NCBI GenBank assembly: GCA_018241325.1
Contig: JAFEEB010000038.1
Span: 15,859-79,858, forward strand
Length of the DNA stretch: 64,000 bases
Direction of reading: 5' to 3'
Origin: Pseudomonadota bacterium
GTDB lineage: Bacteria > Pseudomonadota > Gammaproteobacteria > Burkholderiales > Burkholderiaceae_C
In this document: in pieces, positions 8,822-17,676 of the stretch
How positions within the stretch are numbered: the stretch's first letter is position 1
How the letters are laid out: every line of letters begins with the position of its first letter
Program-made: the position numbers and the translations under genes
The notes under the pieces: generated by a model
Database searches by the model: none
What the model was told of the DNA's origin: nothing
Seen by the model: the letters and a program-made list of their open reading frames with translations, nothing else

Positions 8822-9405
8822 CCGAAGCCTCACGCAGCTACCCGCGCACGCTCGAGTGCGGCGGCGACGCCGTCGAACTCAGCCGCCTGCAGGCCAGCGA
8901 TCGCGCGGCACTGGTCGAGTTCGTGGCGCGCCTGCCCACCACCGACCTGCTGTTCGTGCCACGCGACATCAACCACCCCAAGGTGATCGATGCCTGGATT
9001 CGAGCGCTCGACGACGGGCGCATGGCCGGCCTGGCCGCGCGCCGCGGCGGCGTGCTGGTCGGCTGCAGCTCGATCTACACCGACCCGCTGAGCTGGTCGC
9101 GCCACGTGGGCGAGCTGCGCGTGCTGGTGGCCTCGTCCGAGCGCGGGCGCGGCCTGGGTCGCTGCCTGATCCAGGAGTGTTTCATCCAGGCGCTCGAGCT
9201 CGACCTTAAAAAACTGGTGGCGCAGATGACCACCAACCAGACCGGGGCCATCGCCGTGTTCGAAGACCTGGGCTTTCACCCCGAAGCCCTGCTGCGCCAG
9301 CACGTGGCCGACCGCGACGGCGACCTGCACGACCTGGTGCTGCTCAGCCACGACGTGGCGGCGGTGGCCGCGCGCCACGCGGCCTACGGCGTCGCCGGTG
9401 CCTGA
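8818..9405 (+). CDS. GNAT-family N-acetyltransferase
   Basis: This 195-residue protein carries a GNAT core. A strand block GELRVLVASSERGRGLGRCL holds the acetyl-CoA pyrophosphate loop (R-G-x-G-L-G), and a later strand TTNQTGAIAVFEDLGFHPEA is the typical C-terminal motif. The ATG overlaps the phaC stop, so it is translationally coupled to PHA synthase. The acyl acceptor is not evident from sequence. The operon position suggests regulation or modification linked to storage-polymer metabolism, but that is inference. Confidence 0.75.
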   Translation: MTEASRSYPRTLECGGDAVELSRLQASDRAALVEFVARLPTTDLLFVPRDINHPKVIDAWIRALDDGRMAGLAARRGGVLVGCSSIYTDPLSWSRHVGELRVLVASSERGRGLGRCLIQECFIQALELDLKKLVAQMTTNQTGAIAVFEDLGFHPEALLRQHVADRDGDLHDLVLLSHDVAAVAARHAAYGVAGA

Positions 9406-9428
9406 CCCCCAACCATCGCAAGCCCTCC

Positions 9429-11015
9429 ATGCACCACCTCAGCAGCCTCGACGCCTCTTTCCTGCACCTGGAAACCCCCGAGACGCCCATGCATGTCGGC
9501 AGCCTGATGCTGCTGGAGCTGCCCAAGGGTTACGCAGGGGACTTCTACGAGGACGTCAAGACCATGATCGGCGAGCGCCTGCACCTGGCCACGGTGCTCA
9601 CGCGCAAGCTGGCCACCATGCCCTTCGAGCTGGCCGAGCCGGTGTGGATCCACGATGACGACATCGATCTGGACTACCACGTGCGCAGCCTCGTCCTGCG
9701 CCGCCCGGGGTCGATGGCGCAGCTCCAGCAGCTGGTGGGGCGCCTGCATTCCAGCCTGCTCGACCGCAGCCGCCCGCTGTGGGAGATGTACGTCATCGAG
9801 GGCCTGCAAAGCGGCCAGGTGGCCTTCTACACCAAGGCCCACCACAGCGGGGTGGACGGCAAGGCCGGCACCGAGCTGGCCAAGGTGCTGTACGACACCA
9901 GCGCCGAAATCCGCCGCGTGCGCCCGCCCCACCGCGCGCGCCACGCCACCGCGTACCAGTTGGGCGTGACCGAGCTGCTGCAGGCGGCCGTGACCAACAC
10001 CGCCCAGCAATACCGCAAGCTGGCCGAGTTGCTGCCCACGGCGGCGCGCGCGCTCACCACCGCCGGGCGCGTGCTGGCCGGCCAGCAGGGCACACCGGGC
10101 GAGCGCGCCCTGAACCTGGGCCTGGCGCCCAAGACCATCTTCAACGACGCCATCACCAACCAGCGCTCGTTCACCACGCTGTCCGTGTCCATGGACGAGC
10201 TCAAGACGCTGGGCAAGCGCGTGGGCGGCACGGTCAACACCATCGTCATGGCCATGTGCGCCGGCGGGCTGCGGCGCTTTCTGGCCGAGCGCAACCTGCT
10301 GCCCGCCCAGCCCCTGATCGCCGCGGTGCCGGTCAGCCTGCGGGTGGAGGGCAACGACGACATGAACAACCAGGTGTCGATGGTGCGGGTCGATCTGGCC
10401 ACCGACTTGGCCGACCCGGCCGCGCGCTTTGCGGCCATCCACACCTCGTCCGAGGCGGCCAAGGCCGTGGTGCGCGAGCTCAAGCCCGTGCTGGGGGTGG
10501 ACCTGCCGTTCACCGGCTCGCCCTGGGTCATGACCAGCCTGGCCTCGCTGTACGGGCGCTCCAACCTGGCGCGCCGGTTGCCGCCCCTGGCCAACGTCAC
10601 CATCTCCAACGTGCCCGGGCCCGCCATCCAGCTTTACGTGGCGGGCGCCAGGATGGTGGCGTTTTATCCCGTCTCCATTCCCTACCACGGCACGGCCGTC
10701 AACATCACCGTCCAAAGCTATGCCGGGGCGCTCGAGTTCGGCATCACCGCCTGCCGCCGCGCGCTGTCGCAGGACGAGTCCAGCGAATTGCTGGGCTATC
10801 TGCAAGACGCGCTGGCCGAAATCAAGCGCCTGCCGGCCGTCGATGACGCGGCGGGCGGCGGCCCACCCGCAGACGCGGTGACGGCGGCCGCGCCAGCACG
10901 CAAGAAGCCCGCACCGCGCCGCGCATCCGCCAGCAAGTCGGCGCGGGGCCAGCAAGGCGCTGCAAAATCACCCAAGCGCCCATCCAGCGCGCGGAGGCGG
11001 ACGGCCGCCTCGTAG
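9429..11015 (+). CDS. Wax ester synthase / diacylglycerol acyltransferase (WS/DGAT)
   Basis: This 528-residue protein has the acyltransferase motif HHSGVDG (H138, H139, D143, G144), the PLW motif in SRPLWEMYVIEG and the C-terminal NVPGP block. These are hallmarks of the bacterial bifunctional WS/DGAT family, which esterifies acyl-CoA to fatty alcohols or diacylglycerol. After the catalytic fold, from about residue 480, comes a Lys/Arg/Ala/Pro-rich basic tail not typical of the family. The gene sits between the PHA synthase group and a phasin, so this cluster may make two kinds of storage lipid. Confidence 0.85.
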   Translation: MHHLSSLDASFLHLETPETPMHVGSLMLLELPKGYAGDFYEDVKTMIGERLHLATVLTRKLATMPFELAEPVWIHDDDIDLDYHVRSLVLRRPGSMAQLQQLVGRLHSSLLDRSRPLWEMYVIEGLQSGQVAFYTKAHHSGVDGKAGTELAKVLYDTSAEIRRVRPPHRARHATAYQLGVTELLQAAVTNTAQQYRKLAELLPTAARALTTAGRVLAGQQGTPGERALNLGLAPKTIFNDAITNQRSFTTLSVSMDELKTLGKRVGGTVNTIVMAMCAGGLRRFLAERNLLPAQPLIAAVPVSLRVEGNDDMNNQVSMVRVDLATDLADPAARFAAIHTSSEAAKAVVRELKPVLGVDLPFTGSPWVMTSLASLYGRSNLARRLPPLANVTISNVPGPAIQLYVAGARMVAFYPVSIPYHGTAVNITVQSYAGALEFGITACRRALSQDESSELLGYLQDALAEIKRLPAVDDAAGGGPPADAVTAAAPARKKPAPRRASASKSARGQQGAAKSPKRPSSARRRTAAS

Positions 11016-11061
11016 CATCGGCCATTGCGAAGGTTTTTCAACCCACCCCTGGAGGTTTTTC

Positions 11062-11502
11062 ATGGCTACTGCCAGCAAGAAGTCACCCACCGCCGCGCCC
11101 GGCCTGCCCGACCTGGGTGAGCTCACGCAAATGCTCAAGCAGTTCAAGCTGCCCGGCGTGGACGTGAGCGCGCTGGTCGAATGCCAGCGCAAGGATTTCG
11201 AGGCCCTGGCCGAGGCCAACCGGCAGGCCTATGAAGGCATGAAAGCGCTGGCCGAGCGGCGCAGCGCCATCTTGCGCGAGAACCTGGCCGCCATGCAGGA
11301 ATCGATGAAGGGCGCGCTGGACAAGGACGCCCTGGCCAAGCAGGGCGACGTGTTGCAGCGCGGCATGAAGAAGGCCATGAAAGACTTCCAGGAACTGGCC
11401 GCGCTGGAGACCAAGACCCGCACCGACGCCTGGAAGGTGGTGCAGCAGCGCATGCAGGACAACATGGCCAGCATGCAGGCGCTGATGAAGGGCAAGAAGT
11501 AG
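11062..11502 (+). CDS. Phasin-family granule protein
   Basis: This 146-residue, almost wholly helical protein contains QFKLPGVDVSALVECQRKD and QAYEGMKALAERR, characteristic of the phasin/PhaP-like family that coats polyhydroxyalkanoate granules. A strong ribosome site (CTGGAGG) lies 7 bases upstream of the ATG, so high expression is likely. It is the last gene of the storage cluster. The C-terminus is basic (MKGKK). No signal peptide or membrane helix is seen. Confidence 0.8.
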   Translation: MATASKKSPTAAPGLPDLGELTQMLKQFKLPGVDVSALVECQRKDFEALAEANRQAYEGMKALAERRSAILRENLAAMQESMKGALDKDALAKQGDVLQRGMKKAMKDFQELAALETKTRTDAWKVVQQRMQDNMASMQALMKGKK

Positions 11503-11558
11503 GGCGGCTGCGCCATCCGCCGCGCGCGGTCCGCCACGCGCGAGGCGGGGGTGCTCGC

Positions 11559-12512
11559 CTACAACCAGCGTGCCGACAAGGCCAGCATGAGGGCGGCCAG
11601 CGCGTTGTGCGCCAGCACCAGCGCCATTGGGTAGGCCGCGCTGGCCATCAGCGGACCGAGCACGGCTTGCAGCGCCAGGGCCGCCAGCAGCGCCGCGGCG
11701 CCGTATCCATCGTGCGCGCGCAAGCGCCAGGCCAGTGGCGCGGCCAGCAGCAATACCGCCCAGCCACCCAGTTGATGCGCCCAATGCACGCCGGCGCTGC
11801 CCCCGGGTACGGGCGTGTGCCACGGATTCAGGGCGCTCCATGCCGGGCTGCCCTGTGCCTTTGCCCAGCAATCGCCGGTGCCGTCGCAGGCCAGCAGAGA
11901 CCCGCTGGCACTGGCCAGGCCACCCAGCGCGGTTTCCAGCAGCATCAGCACGAACACCGCCCATAGCCAAGCGCGCGTGTCGGCCTGCGCGCCGACGGGG
12001 CGGCCGCTGGCCAGGCGCAGGCTCAAGGCCAGCATGGCAAAGCCGCCCAGCAGGTTGCCCAATGCCACGGCCGGCAACGGTGATTGCGCGCCCAGGGCCC
12101 CCAGCACGGCCAGCCCCAGCGTGACGGCCAGCAGAGCGCCGGTTTCCAGCGCGGGGCGCCACCCGTGCCGCCGTGGCGGCCATGCGCTGCCCAGCATGAC
12201 GACGATCAAGACCAGCGCCGCCACCGCCAGCACACGGTGCGCCAGCCGGACGGCGAGGACCGTTGCGGAAGGCTCCGCGCTGGCCGGCAGGGCGGGGGCG
12301 GCCGATGCCCACACCGCTCCGTAGCAGGCCGGCCAATCGGTGCAGCCGATGCCGGCTTTGGTCAGGCGAAGCCACGCGCTGAGCGTGGTGATCGCCAGCA
12401 CCAGTGCGGCGCACACCCAGGCCATGCGGCGCAGCCGGCGCATCGAGTCGCGCGACTCGGGCGATTCGGCGTCGGGCGGGGGGCTGCTGGCGCTGAGGGC
12501 GATGGGCGTCAT
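11559..12512 (-). CDS. ctaA: CtaA/COX15-family heme A synthase
   Basis: This 317-residue protein has eight predicted membrane helices. Characteristic blocks are LTKAGIGCTDWPACYG after helix 1, LAHRVLA with a heme-ligand His, and in the C-terminal half HWAHQLGGW and LAHNALAA. The family oxidises heme O to heme A for aa3/ba3-type oxidases. It is divergent from the heme-copper operon, and the 149-bp gap holds an FNR-type site. The enzyme would normally need heme O from CtaB, which is not in this window. Whether the neighbouring operon really uses heme A is unproven. Confidence 0.85.
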   Translation of the reverse strand: MTPIALSASSPPPDAESPESRDSMRRLRRMAWVCAALVLAITTLSAWLRLTKAGIGCTDWPACYGAVWASAAPALPASAEPSATVLAVRLAHRVLAVAALVLIVVMLGSAWPPRRHGWRPALETGALLAVTLGLAVLGALGAQSPLPAVALGNLLGGFAMLALSLRLASGRPVGAQADTRAWLWAVFVLMLLETALGGLASASGSLLACDGTGDCWAKAQGSPAWSALNPWHTPVPGGSAGVHWAHQLGGWAVLLLAAPLAWRLRAHDGYGAAALLAALALQAVLGPLMASAAYPMALVLAHNALAALMLALSARWL

Positions 12513-12567
12513 GGCGCGCGATCGTAGCGCGACGCCGCGGCGGCCCGCCGGGCGGCGGCGGCAAACA

Positions 12568-12581
12568 TTGAACTAAGTCAA
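12568..12581. promoter_or_regulatory. FNR/Dnr-type box upstream of the heme-copper operon
   Basis: The 14-bp site TTGAACTAAGTCAA is an inverted pair TTGA-N6-TCAA, matching the binding consensus of FNR/Anr and NO-responsive Dnr/NnrR regulators. It lies 81 bp before the first gene of the respiratory operon and 56 bp before the divergent ctaA start. It could activate one or both genes when oxygen is low or NO is present. Confidence 0.65.
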
Positions 12582-12661
12582 ATCAATCCCGAGTGGGTCA
12601 CTCGAGAATGGGCGAGCCTCCCCGCGTCCGCTTGGGCGCGGGATTTCCACCGGAGGGACCC

Positions 12662-12826
12662 ATGAGCCAGAAAGACGACCTGAACGACCCCAACGAACCC
12701 ATTCCCTGGATGCAGCAACTGCTGGACAGCCCTTTCATCCTGCTGTTTCTGGGCGTGCTGATTCCCATGCTGGTCTACAACCTGTGGGGCGTGGTCGAAA
12801 TCATGATGCTGCCCCTGGGCAAGTAA
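12662..12826 (+). CDS. 54-residue single-helix protein heading the respiratory operon
   Basis: This short protein starts MSQKDDLNDPNEPIPWMQQL and has one membrane helix (about 24-46, LLFLGVLIPMLVYNLWGVVE). The ATG at 12662 is preferred over an earlier frame extension because GGAGGGACCC sits directly upstream. It precedes the CuA subunit gene by 40 bases. Small one-helix accessory subunits are common in heme-copper enzymes, so a structural or assembly role is a reasonable inference. I do not recognise the family. Confidence 0.7.
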   Translation: MSQKDDLNDPNEPIPWMQQLLDSPFILLFLGVLIPMLVYNLWGVVEIMMLPLGK

Positions 12827-12866
12827 GCCCCGGTCCGATCGCCTTTCCATCCCGAGGTTCCACACC

Positions 12867-13409
12867 ATGAGCGCCATTCTTCCGCCGCCCGAGCGGCTTT
12901 GGTACAAGCATCCCATCGACCGGGTCGAAGGCACGTGGATCGTGCTGTCGCTGACCTGGTGCCTGATCATGTTCGTCATGATGGTCGGCTGGCACGTCTG
13001 GGGCAACCAGAACCTGTCGACCGAAACCTACCGCACCACCCCCGAGAAATTCATGGCCAAGGCCCAGGCCGTGGCCGACAAGTACACGGTGCGCACCGAG
13101 GGTGAACAGAACACGCCCGTGGTGGCGCCACCACCCGGCAGCGACGTCTACATGCTGGGCCGGCTGTGGAACTTCTGGCCCATCCTGGAGCTGAAGAAGG
13201 GCGAGAAATACCGCCTGCACCTGACGGCCATGGACTACAACCACGGCTTTTCGCTGCAACCGCAAAACATCAACATCCAGTTGGTGCCGGGCTTCGAGCA
13301 CGTGCTGACCATCACGCCCAACCAGTCGGGCCAGATCTCGATCGTGTGCAACGAGTTCTGCGGAATTGGCCACCACACCATGGTGGGCCGGATGTATATC
13401 AAAGACTGA
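12867..13409 (+). CDS. CuA-containing subunit II of heme-copper enzyme (NorS/CoxB-like)
   Basis: This 180-residue protein has one N-terminal membrane helix (about 23-46) and a C-terminal cupredoxin domain. The complete CuA ligand set is visible: His126 (DYNHGF), Cys161, Cys165, His169 and Met172, within CNEFCGIGHHTMVG. It is much shorter than aa3 subunit II and similar to ba3- or NorS-type subunits with one anchor. It would accept electrons from a soluble periplasmic donor and pass them to the subunit I encoded 10 bases downstream. Confidence 0.85.
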   Translation: MSAILPPPERLWYKHPIDRVEGTWIVLSLTWCLIMFVMMVGWHVWGNQNLSTETYRTTPEKFMAKAQAVADKYTVRTEGEQNTPVVAPPPGSDVYMLGRLWNFWPILELKKGEKYRLHLTAMDYNHGFSLQPQNINIQLVPGFEHVLTITPNQSGQISIVCNEFCGIGHHTMVGRMYIKD

Positions 13410-13419
13410 GGGAAGCACC

Positions 13420-15120
13420 ATGGGACAAGCCACCACCTATCGCACCTGCCCGCGATCGGGCCTGCAGTTTGAAGCGCAGGCCGAGAAACTCATCATGTGG
13501 AACGCCGTTGCCGGCGTTCTGTTCCTGGCCTTCGGCGGCCTGCTGGCCATCGGCGTGGTGCTCACGCGCTGGCCGGCCGTGCACTGGCTCGAGGCCGACA
13601 CCTTCTACATGGTGCTCACGGCCCACGGCCTGGACATGCTGATCTTCTGGCTGATCTTCTTCGAGATCGCCATCCTGTACTTCTGCGCCTCCACCCTGCT
13701 GCGCTGCCGCATCGCCACGCCGCGGCTGGCCTGGCTGGCCTTTGCGCTGATGGTGATCGGCTCGGTCGGCAACAACATCGTTGTCTTCCAGGGCAGCTCC
13801 AGCGTCATGATGACCAGCTACGTGCCCATGATGGCCTCGTCCTGGTTCTACCTGACGATCATCCTGTTCGCCGTCGGCGCGCTGATCGGCTGCGGCGTTT
13901 TCTTCGGCACCCTGGTTGTGGCCAAGCGCGACCGCACCTACCAGGGCTCGGTGCCGCTGGTCACCATGGGCGCCATCACGGCGGCCATCATCGCCGTGTT
14001 CACGCTGCTGTCGGGCGCCATCATCCTGATTCCGACCTGGCTGATGTCGATCGGCCTGATCAAGCAGGTCGATCCGCTGGCCTACCGCACCATCTGGTGG
14101 GCGCTGGGCCACTCTTCGCAGCAGATCAACGTGGCCGCGCACATCTCGGTGTGGTATCTGGTGGCAGCCGTCGTGTTCGGCGCCAAGCCCATGAGCGAGC
14201 GCGTGAGCCGCACGGCCTTCCTGCTCTACATCCTGTTCCTGCAGTTGGCCAGCGCGCACCACCTGCTGGCCGACCCGGGCCTGTCCACGCCCTGGAAGAT
14301 CGTCAACACCAGCTACTTCATGTACTTCGCGGTGCTGGCCTCGATGCTGCACGGCCTGACGGTGCCCGGCGCGATGGAAGTGGCGCAGCGCCAGAAGGGC
14401 TTCACCAAGGGCCTGTTCGAGTGGCTGCGCAAGGCGCCCTGGGGCAACCCCACGTTCTCGGGCGTGTTCATCTCGATCATCGGCTTCGGCTTTCTGGGCG
14501 GCATCTCGGGCGTGATGATGGGCACCGAGCAGCTCAACATGATCATCCACAACACCATCTACGTGCCGGGGCACTTCCACGCCACCGTCGTCGTGGGCAC
14601 CACGCTGACCTTCATGGCGCTGACCTACTACCTGATCCCGGTGCTGTTCAAGCGCGAGATGATCGCGCCGACGCTGGCCAAGTGGCAGCCCTACATCTTC
14701 GGCTTCTCGATGTACTTCTTCTGCCTGGTGATGATGGGCGCCGGCACCTTGGGCGTGTCGCGCCGCCACTGGGACATGGCCTTTTCCGGCAACCCGCTGG
14801 CCTACGAATGGCCGGGCGCGGCCTACCTGATGATGGGCCTGGTCGGCATCGGCGGCGTGGCGGCCATCACCGGCGGCGCGATCTACATCTACGTCACCGT
14901 CGGCTCGCTGCTGTGGGGCAAGAAGCTCGAACGCGGCGCCGAGCGCGCCACCTTCACGCCGATCCCGCGCACGGCCCCCACGGTGGTTGCGCAGACTGCC
15001 GGCTCGGCGGGCTTTGCCGCCCCCGGCACCTTCGTGCTGGCCATGGTCTTCCTGGTGGCCTTCGTGCTGTACTACTTCATCAACTGGAAGTATTTGTCCA
15101 CCCTGTGGGGCCTGAGCTGA
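13420..15120 (+). CDS. Heme-copper subunit I lacking the active-site Tyr (sNOR/NorY-like)
   Basis: This 566-residue protein has about 12-14 membrane helices. The low-spin heme ligands are His69 (TAHGLDM) and His387, the high-spin heme ligand is His385 (GHFH), and CuB is held by His231, His280 and His281. The 49-residue gap from His231 to His280 equals that in aa3 oxidases. The cross-linked Tyr expected at His+4 (HPEVY) is Gln235 (GHSSQQ). Oxygen reductases of the A and B types need that Tyr, while several NO-reductase families in this superfamily have lost it. Gene order CuA subunit, subunit I, SenC matches published norSY-senC clusters. NO reduction is therefore inferred; databases would call this cytochrome c oxidase subunit I. 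Confidence 0.8.
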   Translation: MGQATTYRTCPRSGLQFEAQAEKLIMWNAVAGVLFLAFGGLLAIGVVLTRWPAVHWLEADTFYMVLTAHGLDMLIFWLIFFEIAILYFCASTLLRCRIATPRLAWLAFALMVIGSVGNNIVVFQGSSSVMMTSYVPMMASSWFYLTIILFAVGALIGCGVFFGTLVVAKRDRTYQGSVPLVTMGAITAAIIAVFTLLSGAIILIPTWLMSIGLIKQVDPLAYRTIWWALGHSSQQINVAAHISVWYLVAAVVFGAKPMSERVSRTAFLLYILFLQLASAHHLLADPGLSTPWKIVNTSYFMYFAVLASMLHGLTVPGAMEVAQRQKGFTKGLFEWLRKAPWGNPTFSGVFISIIGFGFLGGISGVMMGTEQLNMIIHNTIYVPGHFHATVVVGTTLTFMALTYYLIPVLFKREMIAPTLAKWQPYIFGFSMYFFCLVMMGAGTLGVSRRHWDMAFSGNPLAYEWPGAAYLMMGLVGIGGVAAITGGAIYIYVTVGSLLWGKKLERGAERATFTPIPRTAPTVVAQTAGSAGFAAPGTFVLAMVFLVAFVLYYFINWKYLSTLWGLS

Positions 15121-15172
15121 GGCCGGGCCATTGATCGCCGCGGCGCGGGTCGCGGCGGTCTGGAGTTTGAAC

Positions 15173-16072
15173 GTGCCAACAAAAGCGGTGATCGGGCTGG
15201 CCCAGCGAGCGCAACGCACGCTGGCGTCGCTGGCAGTCGCCGCCGTGCTGGGCGCCGCCGGCTGGGCGCAGGCCGATGACGCCGTGGTCAGCACCGTGCC
15301 GCGCCTGGACGAAGCGGCCGCCCTGGCCGCAGGCCAGGCCGTGATCGGCACCACGCCGCCCGACTTCACTTTTCTCGACCGCCAGGGCAAGCCGGTGCGG
15401 CTGTCGCAGTACCGCGGCAAGCCGCTGCTGGTGAGCTTCATCTACACCGGCTGCTTCGAAATCTGCCCCGCCACCACGCGCAACCTGCACGAGGCGGTCA
15501 AGGGTCTGGACAAGCTGCTCAGCCCGAACCAGTTCAACGTCGTCAGCATCGGCTTCAACCAGCCGTCCGATTCACCCGTGGCGCTGCGCTCGTTCGCCAC
15601 GCAGTACGGCATCAAATACCCCAACTGGGAATTCCTCAGCCCGCACGCCAAGATCGTGGAGCCGCTCACGCGCAGCTTTGGTTTCAGCTACCTGGCCACG
15701 CCGGCGGGCTTCGATCACATCCTGGGCGTCACCGTGCTGGACGCCGAAGGCAAGATCGCCACCCAGGTCTGGGGCGACAAGCTGACGGCGCAGCAACTGG
15801 GCGAGCCGCTGCGCGAGTTGCTGGCGCGCGCGCCCGTCACGCAGCGCGAAACGCTGGCCGGCCTGCTCGAGCGCGTGCGCATCCTGTGCACCGTGTACGA
15901 CCCGGAGACCGGAACCTACCGGTTCAAATACGCGCTGGTCATGGAGATCGTCGGCGGCGCCGTGTTTTTTCTGTGGATGATCGGGTACTTCGTGCTCGAA
16001 TGGCGGCGCAATCGCCGCGCTCGCCGGCAAGCGCGCCGGCCGGCGCCGATGCCGGCGGAGGCCGTGCGTTGA
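15173..16072 (+). CDS. SCO1/SenC-family copper chaperone with C-terminal anchor
   Basis: This 299-residue protein has an N-terminal signal region (about 10-37), a thioredoxin-like fold with the copper-binding CFEIC motif and a distal His in FDHILGV, then a C-terminal membrane helix (about 255-278). SCO/SenC proteins load copper into the CuA site. GTG at 15173 is chosen because GGAG lies 7 bases upstream; a TTG at 15131 is possible. SenC directly after subunits II and I is the norSY-senC order. The C-terminal anchor is less usual for the family. Confidence 0.85.
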   Translation: MPTKAVIGLAQRAQRTLASLAVAAVLGAAGWAQADDAVVSTVPRLDEAAALAAGQAVIGTTPPDFTFLDRQGKPVRLSQYRGKPLLVSFIYTGCFEICPATTRNLHEAVKGLDKLLSPNQFNVVSIGFNQPSDSPVALRSFATQYGIKYPNWEFLSPHAKIVEPLTRSFGFSYLATPAGFDHILGVTVLDAEGKIATQVWGDKLTAQQLGEPLRELLARAPVTQRETLAGLLERVRILCTVYDPETGTYRFKYALVMEIVGGAVFFLWMIGYFVLEWRRNRRARRQARRPAPMPAEAVR

Positions 16073-17676
16073 ACGCTGCCACCGTCCTGCCGGCGTCAGC
16101 GGCAGCGCGACCGGGCATCGATGCGCCGACCGTGCGACGGCCTGCGTTGAGCGCCTGGCAGGCGCTCGAGCGCGGCATCGACCGCTGGACGGGCGCGGCG
16201 CTCAATCCCCTGCATCACGTGGGCAGCATGGCCTTCCTGTGCTTCTGGACCCTGGCGGCCAGCGGCATCTACCTGTACGCCGTCATCGACACATCGGCCG
16301 CGGGCGCCCACACCTCGATCGAGCGCCTGGCCGCCTGGCCCTGGTTTTACGGTGGCTGGCTGCGCAGCGTCCACCGCTACGCCGCCGACGCCTTCGTGGT
16401 GCTGATGGGCCTGCACGTGCTGCGCGAATGGCTGCATGGGCGCTTTCGTGCCCATCACCGGTTCAGCTGGCTCACCGGCGTGCCGCTCATCGTGTTTGCC
16501 TTTGTCTGCGCCATCGGCGGGTTCTGGCTCAACTGGGACGAGCTGGGCCAGTATTCGGCCTTGGCCACCGCCGAGTGGCTGGACTCCCTGCCGGGGCTGA
16601 CCACGCCGCTGGCGCGCAATTTCCTGTCGCCGGACACGGTGGGCGACCGGCTGTTCTCGCTGTTCGTCTTCGTGCACCTGGGCGTGGCACTGTGGATGGC
16701 GTTCGGTCTGTGGTTTCACATCCAGCGGCTGCCGCGCGCGCGCGTCGTGCCGCCGCGGCCGCTGAGCCTGGGCCTGCTGGCCATGTTCGTGGGGCTGGCC
16801 GCCGTGGCGCCCGTGGTCAGCGGTCCGGCGGCCGACATGACCCGGGTGCCTGCCGCGCTGCGGCTGGACTGGTTGCTGCTGTTCGTCCACCCCATGGCCG
16901 ACAGCCTCTCGGGCGGGCTCGCCTGGCTGGTGGTGGGCGGCGCGCTGGCCCTGCTGCTGTGGCTGCCCTTCATGCCACACCGCAGCGCCGCCGCGCCCGC
17001 GGCCCGGGTCGATCCCGAGCATTGCAGCGGCTGCCGGCGCTGCGTCGATGACTGCCCTTACGCCGCCATCCACATGGTGGCGCACCCCAGCGGCAAGACG
17101 GGCCACGAACTGGCCGTGGTCGATGCGGACCGCTGCGCGCGCTGCGGCATCTGCGCCGGAGCCTGCCCCTCGGCCACGCCGTTTCGCAGCGTGGCCGATT
17201 TGCAGAGCGGCATCGACATGCCCCAGTTGCCGGTCAACACACTGCGCCAGCAGTTGCGCCAACGGTTGCTGGATGCGCCCGCGGCCCAGCCCATCGTGGT
17301 CTTTCGCTGCGTCCACGCGCCCATGCCCGCCAGCCTGCGGGCGGCCGATGTCGTCAACGTCGAGCTGCTGTGCGCCGGCCAGCTGCCGCCGGCCTTTGTC
17401 GAATACGCGCTGCGCGACGGCGCCGCCGGCGTGCTGATCCAGGCTTGCGCGCCCGGCCACTGCGCGTTTCGCGACGGCGCGACGGTGCTGCACGAGCGCC
17501 TGCACGGCGCGCGCGAACCCCACCTGCGGCCCGCCGTGCCGCGCGAACGCTGGGCCATGGTCCGGGCCGATGCGCCGGATGCGCCAGCGCTCGAGTCGAT
17601 CCTCGAGCGCTGGCGCGACCCGCCGGCCGCGCGCACCCGGGCCCACACCCCAACTGCCCACGAGTTGCCCTCATGA
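16069..17676 (+). CDS. Di-heme cytochrome b fused to 2x[4Fe-4S] ferredoxin and MvhD-like domain
   Basis: This 535-residue fusion begins at a TTG overlapping the SenC stop, with GGAGG seven bases upstream. Residues 45-300 resemble cytochrome b/b6: two His pairs spaced 14 apart (His102/His116 and His203/His217) would bind two hemes. Residues 319-366 hold two [4Fe-4S] motifs (Cys319, 322, 325, 329 and Cys356, 359, 362, 366). The C-terminal part (about 405-500) resembles the MvhD/FlpD hydrogenase delta domain (VELLCAGQLPPAFVEYALRD; Cys414, 435, 460, 465). It likely passes electrons between the quinone pool and a soluble iron-sulfur or flavin partner. I know of no characterised protein with this order. 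Confidence 0.8.
   Translation: MNAATVLPASAAARPGIDAPTVRRPALSAWQALERGIDRWTGAALNPLHHVGSMAFLCFWTLAASGIYLYAVIDTSAAGAHTSIERLAAWPWFYGGWLRSVHRYAADAFVVLMGLHVLREWLHGRFRAHHRFSWLTGVPLIVFAFVCAIGGFWLNWDELGQYSALATAEWLDSLPGLTTPLARNFLSPDTVGDRLFSLFVFVHLGVALWMAFGLWFHIQRLPRARVVPPRPLSLGLLAMFVGLAAVAPVVSGPAADMTRVPAALRLDWLLLFVHPMADSLSGGLAWLVVGGALALLLWLPFMPHRSAAAPAARVDPEHCSGCRRCVDDCPYAAIHMVAHPSGKTGHELAVVDADRCARCGICAGACPSATPFRSVADLQSGIDMPQLPVNTLRQQLRQRLLDAPAAQPIVVFRCVHAPMPASLRAADVVNVELLCAGQLPPAFVEYALRDGAAGVLIQACAPGHCAFRDGATVLHERLHGAREPHLRPAVPRERWAMVRADAPDAPALESILERWRDPPAARTRAHTPTAHELPS

Noticed and set aside
13420..15120. Ordinary aa3 or ba3 cytochrome c oxidase subunit I
   Set aside because: The cross-linked Tyr position is Gln235 and the gene order with SenC fits the sNOR arrangement better. 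Oxidase function cannot be excluded.
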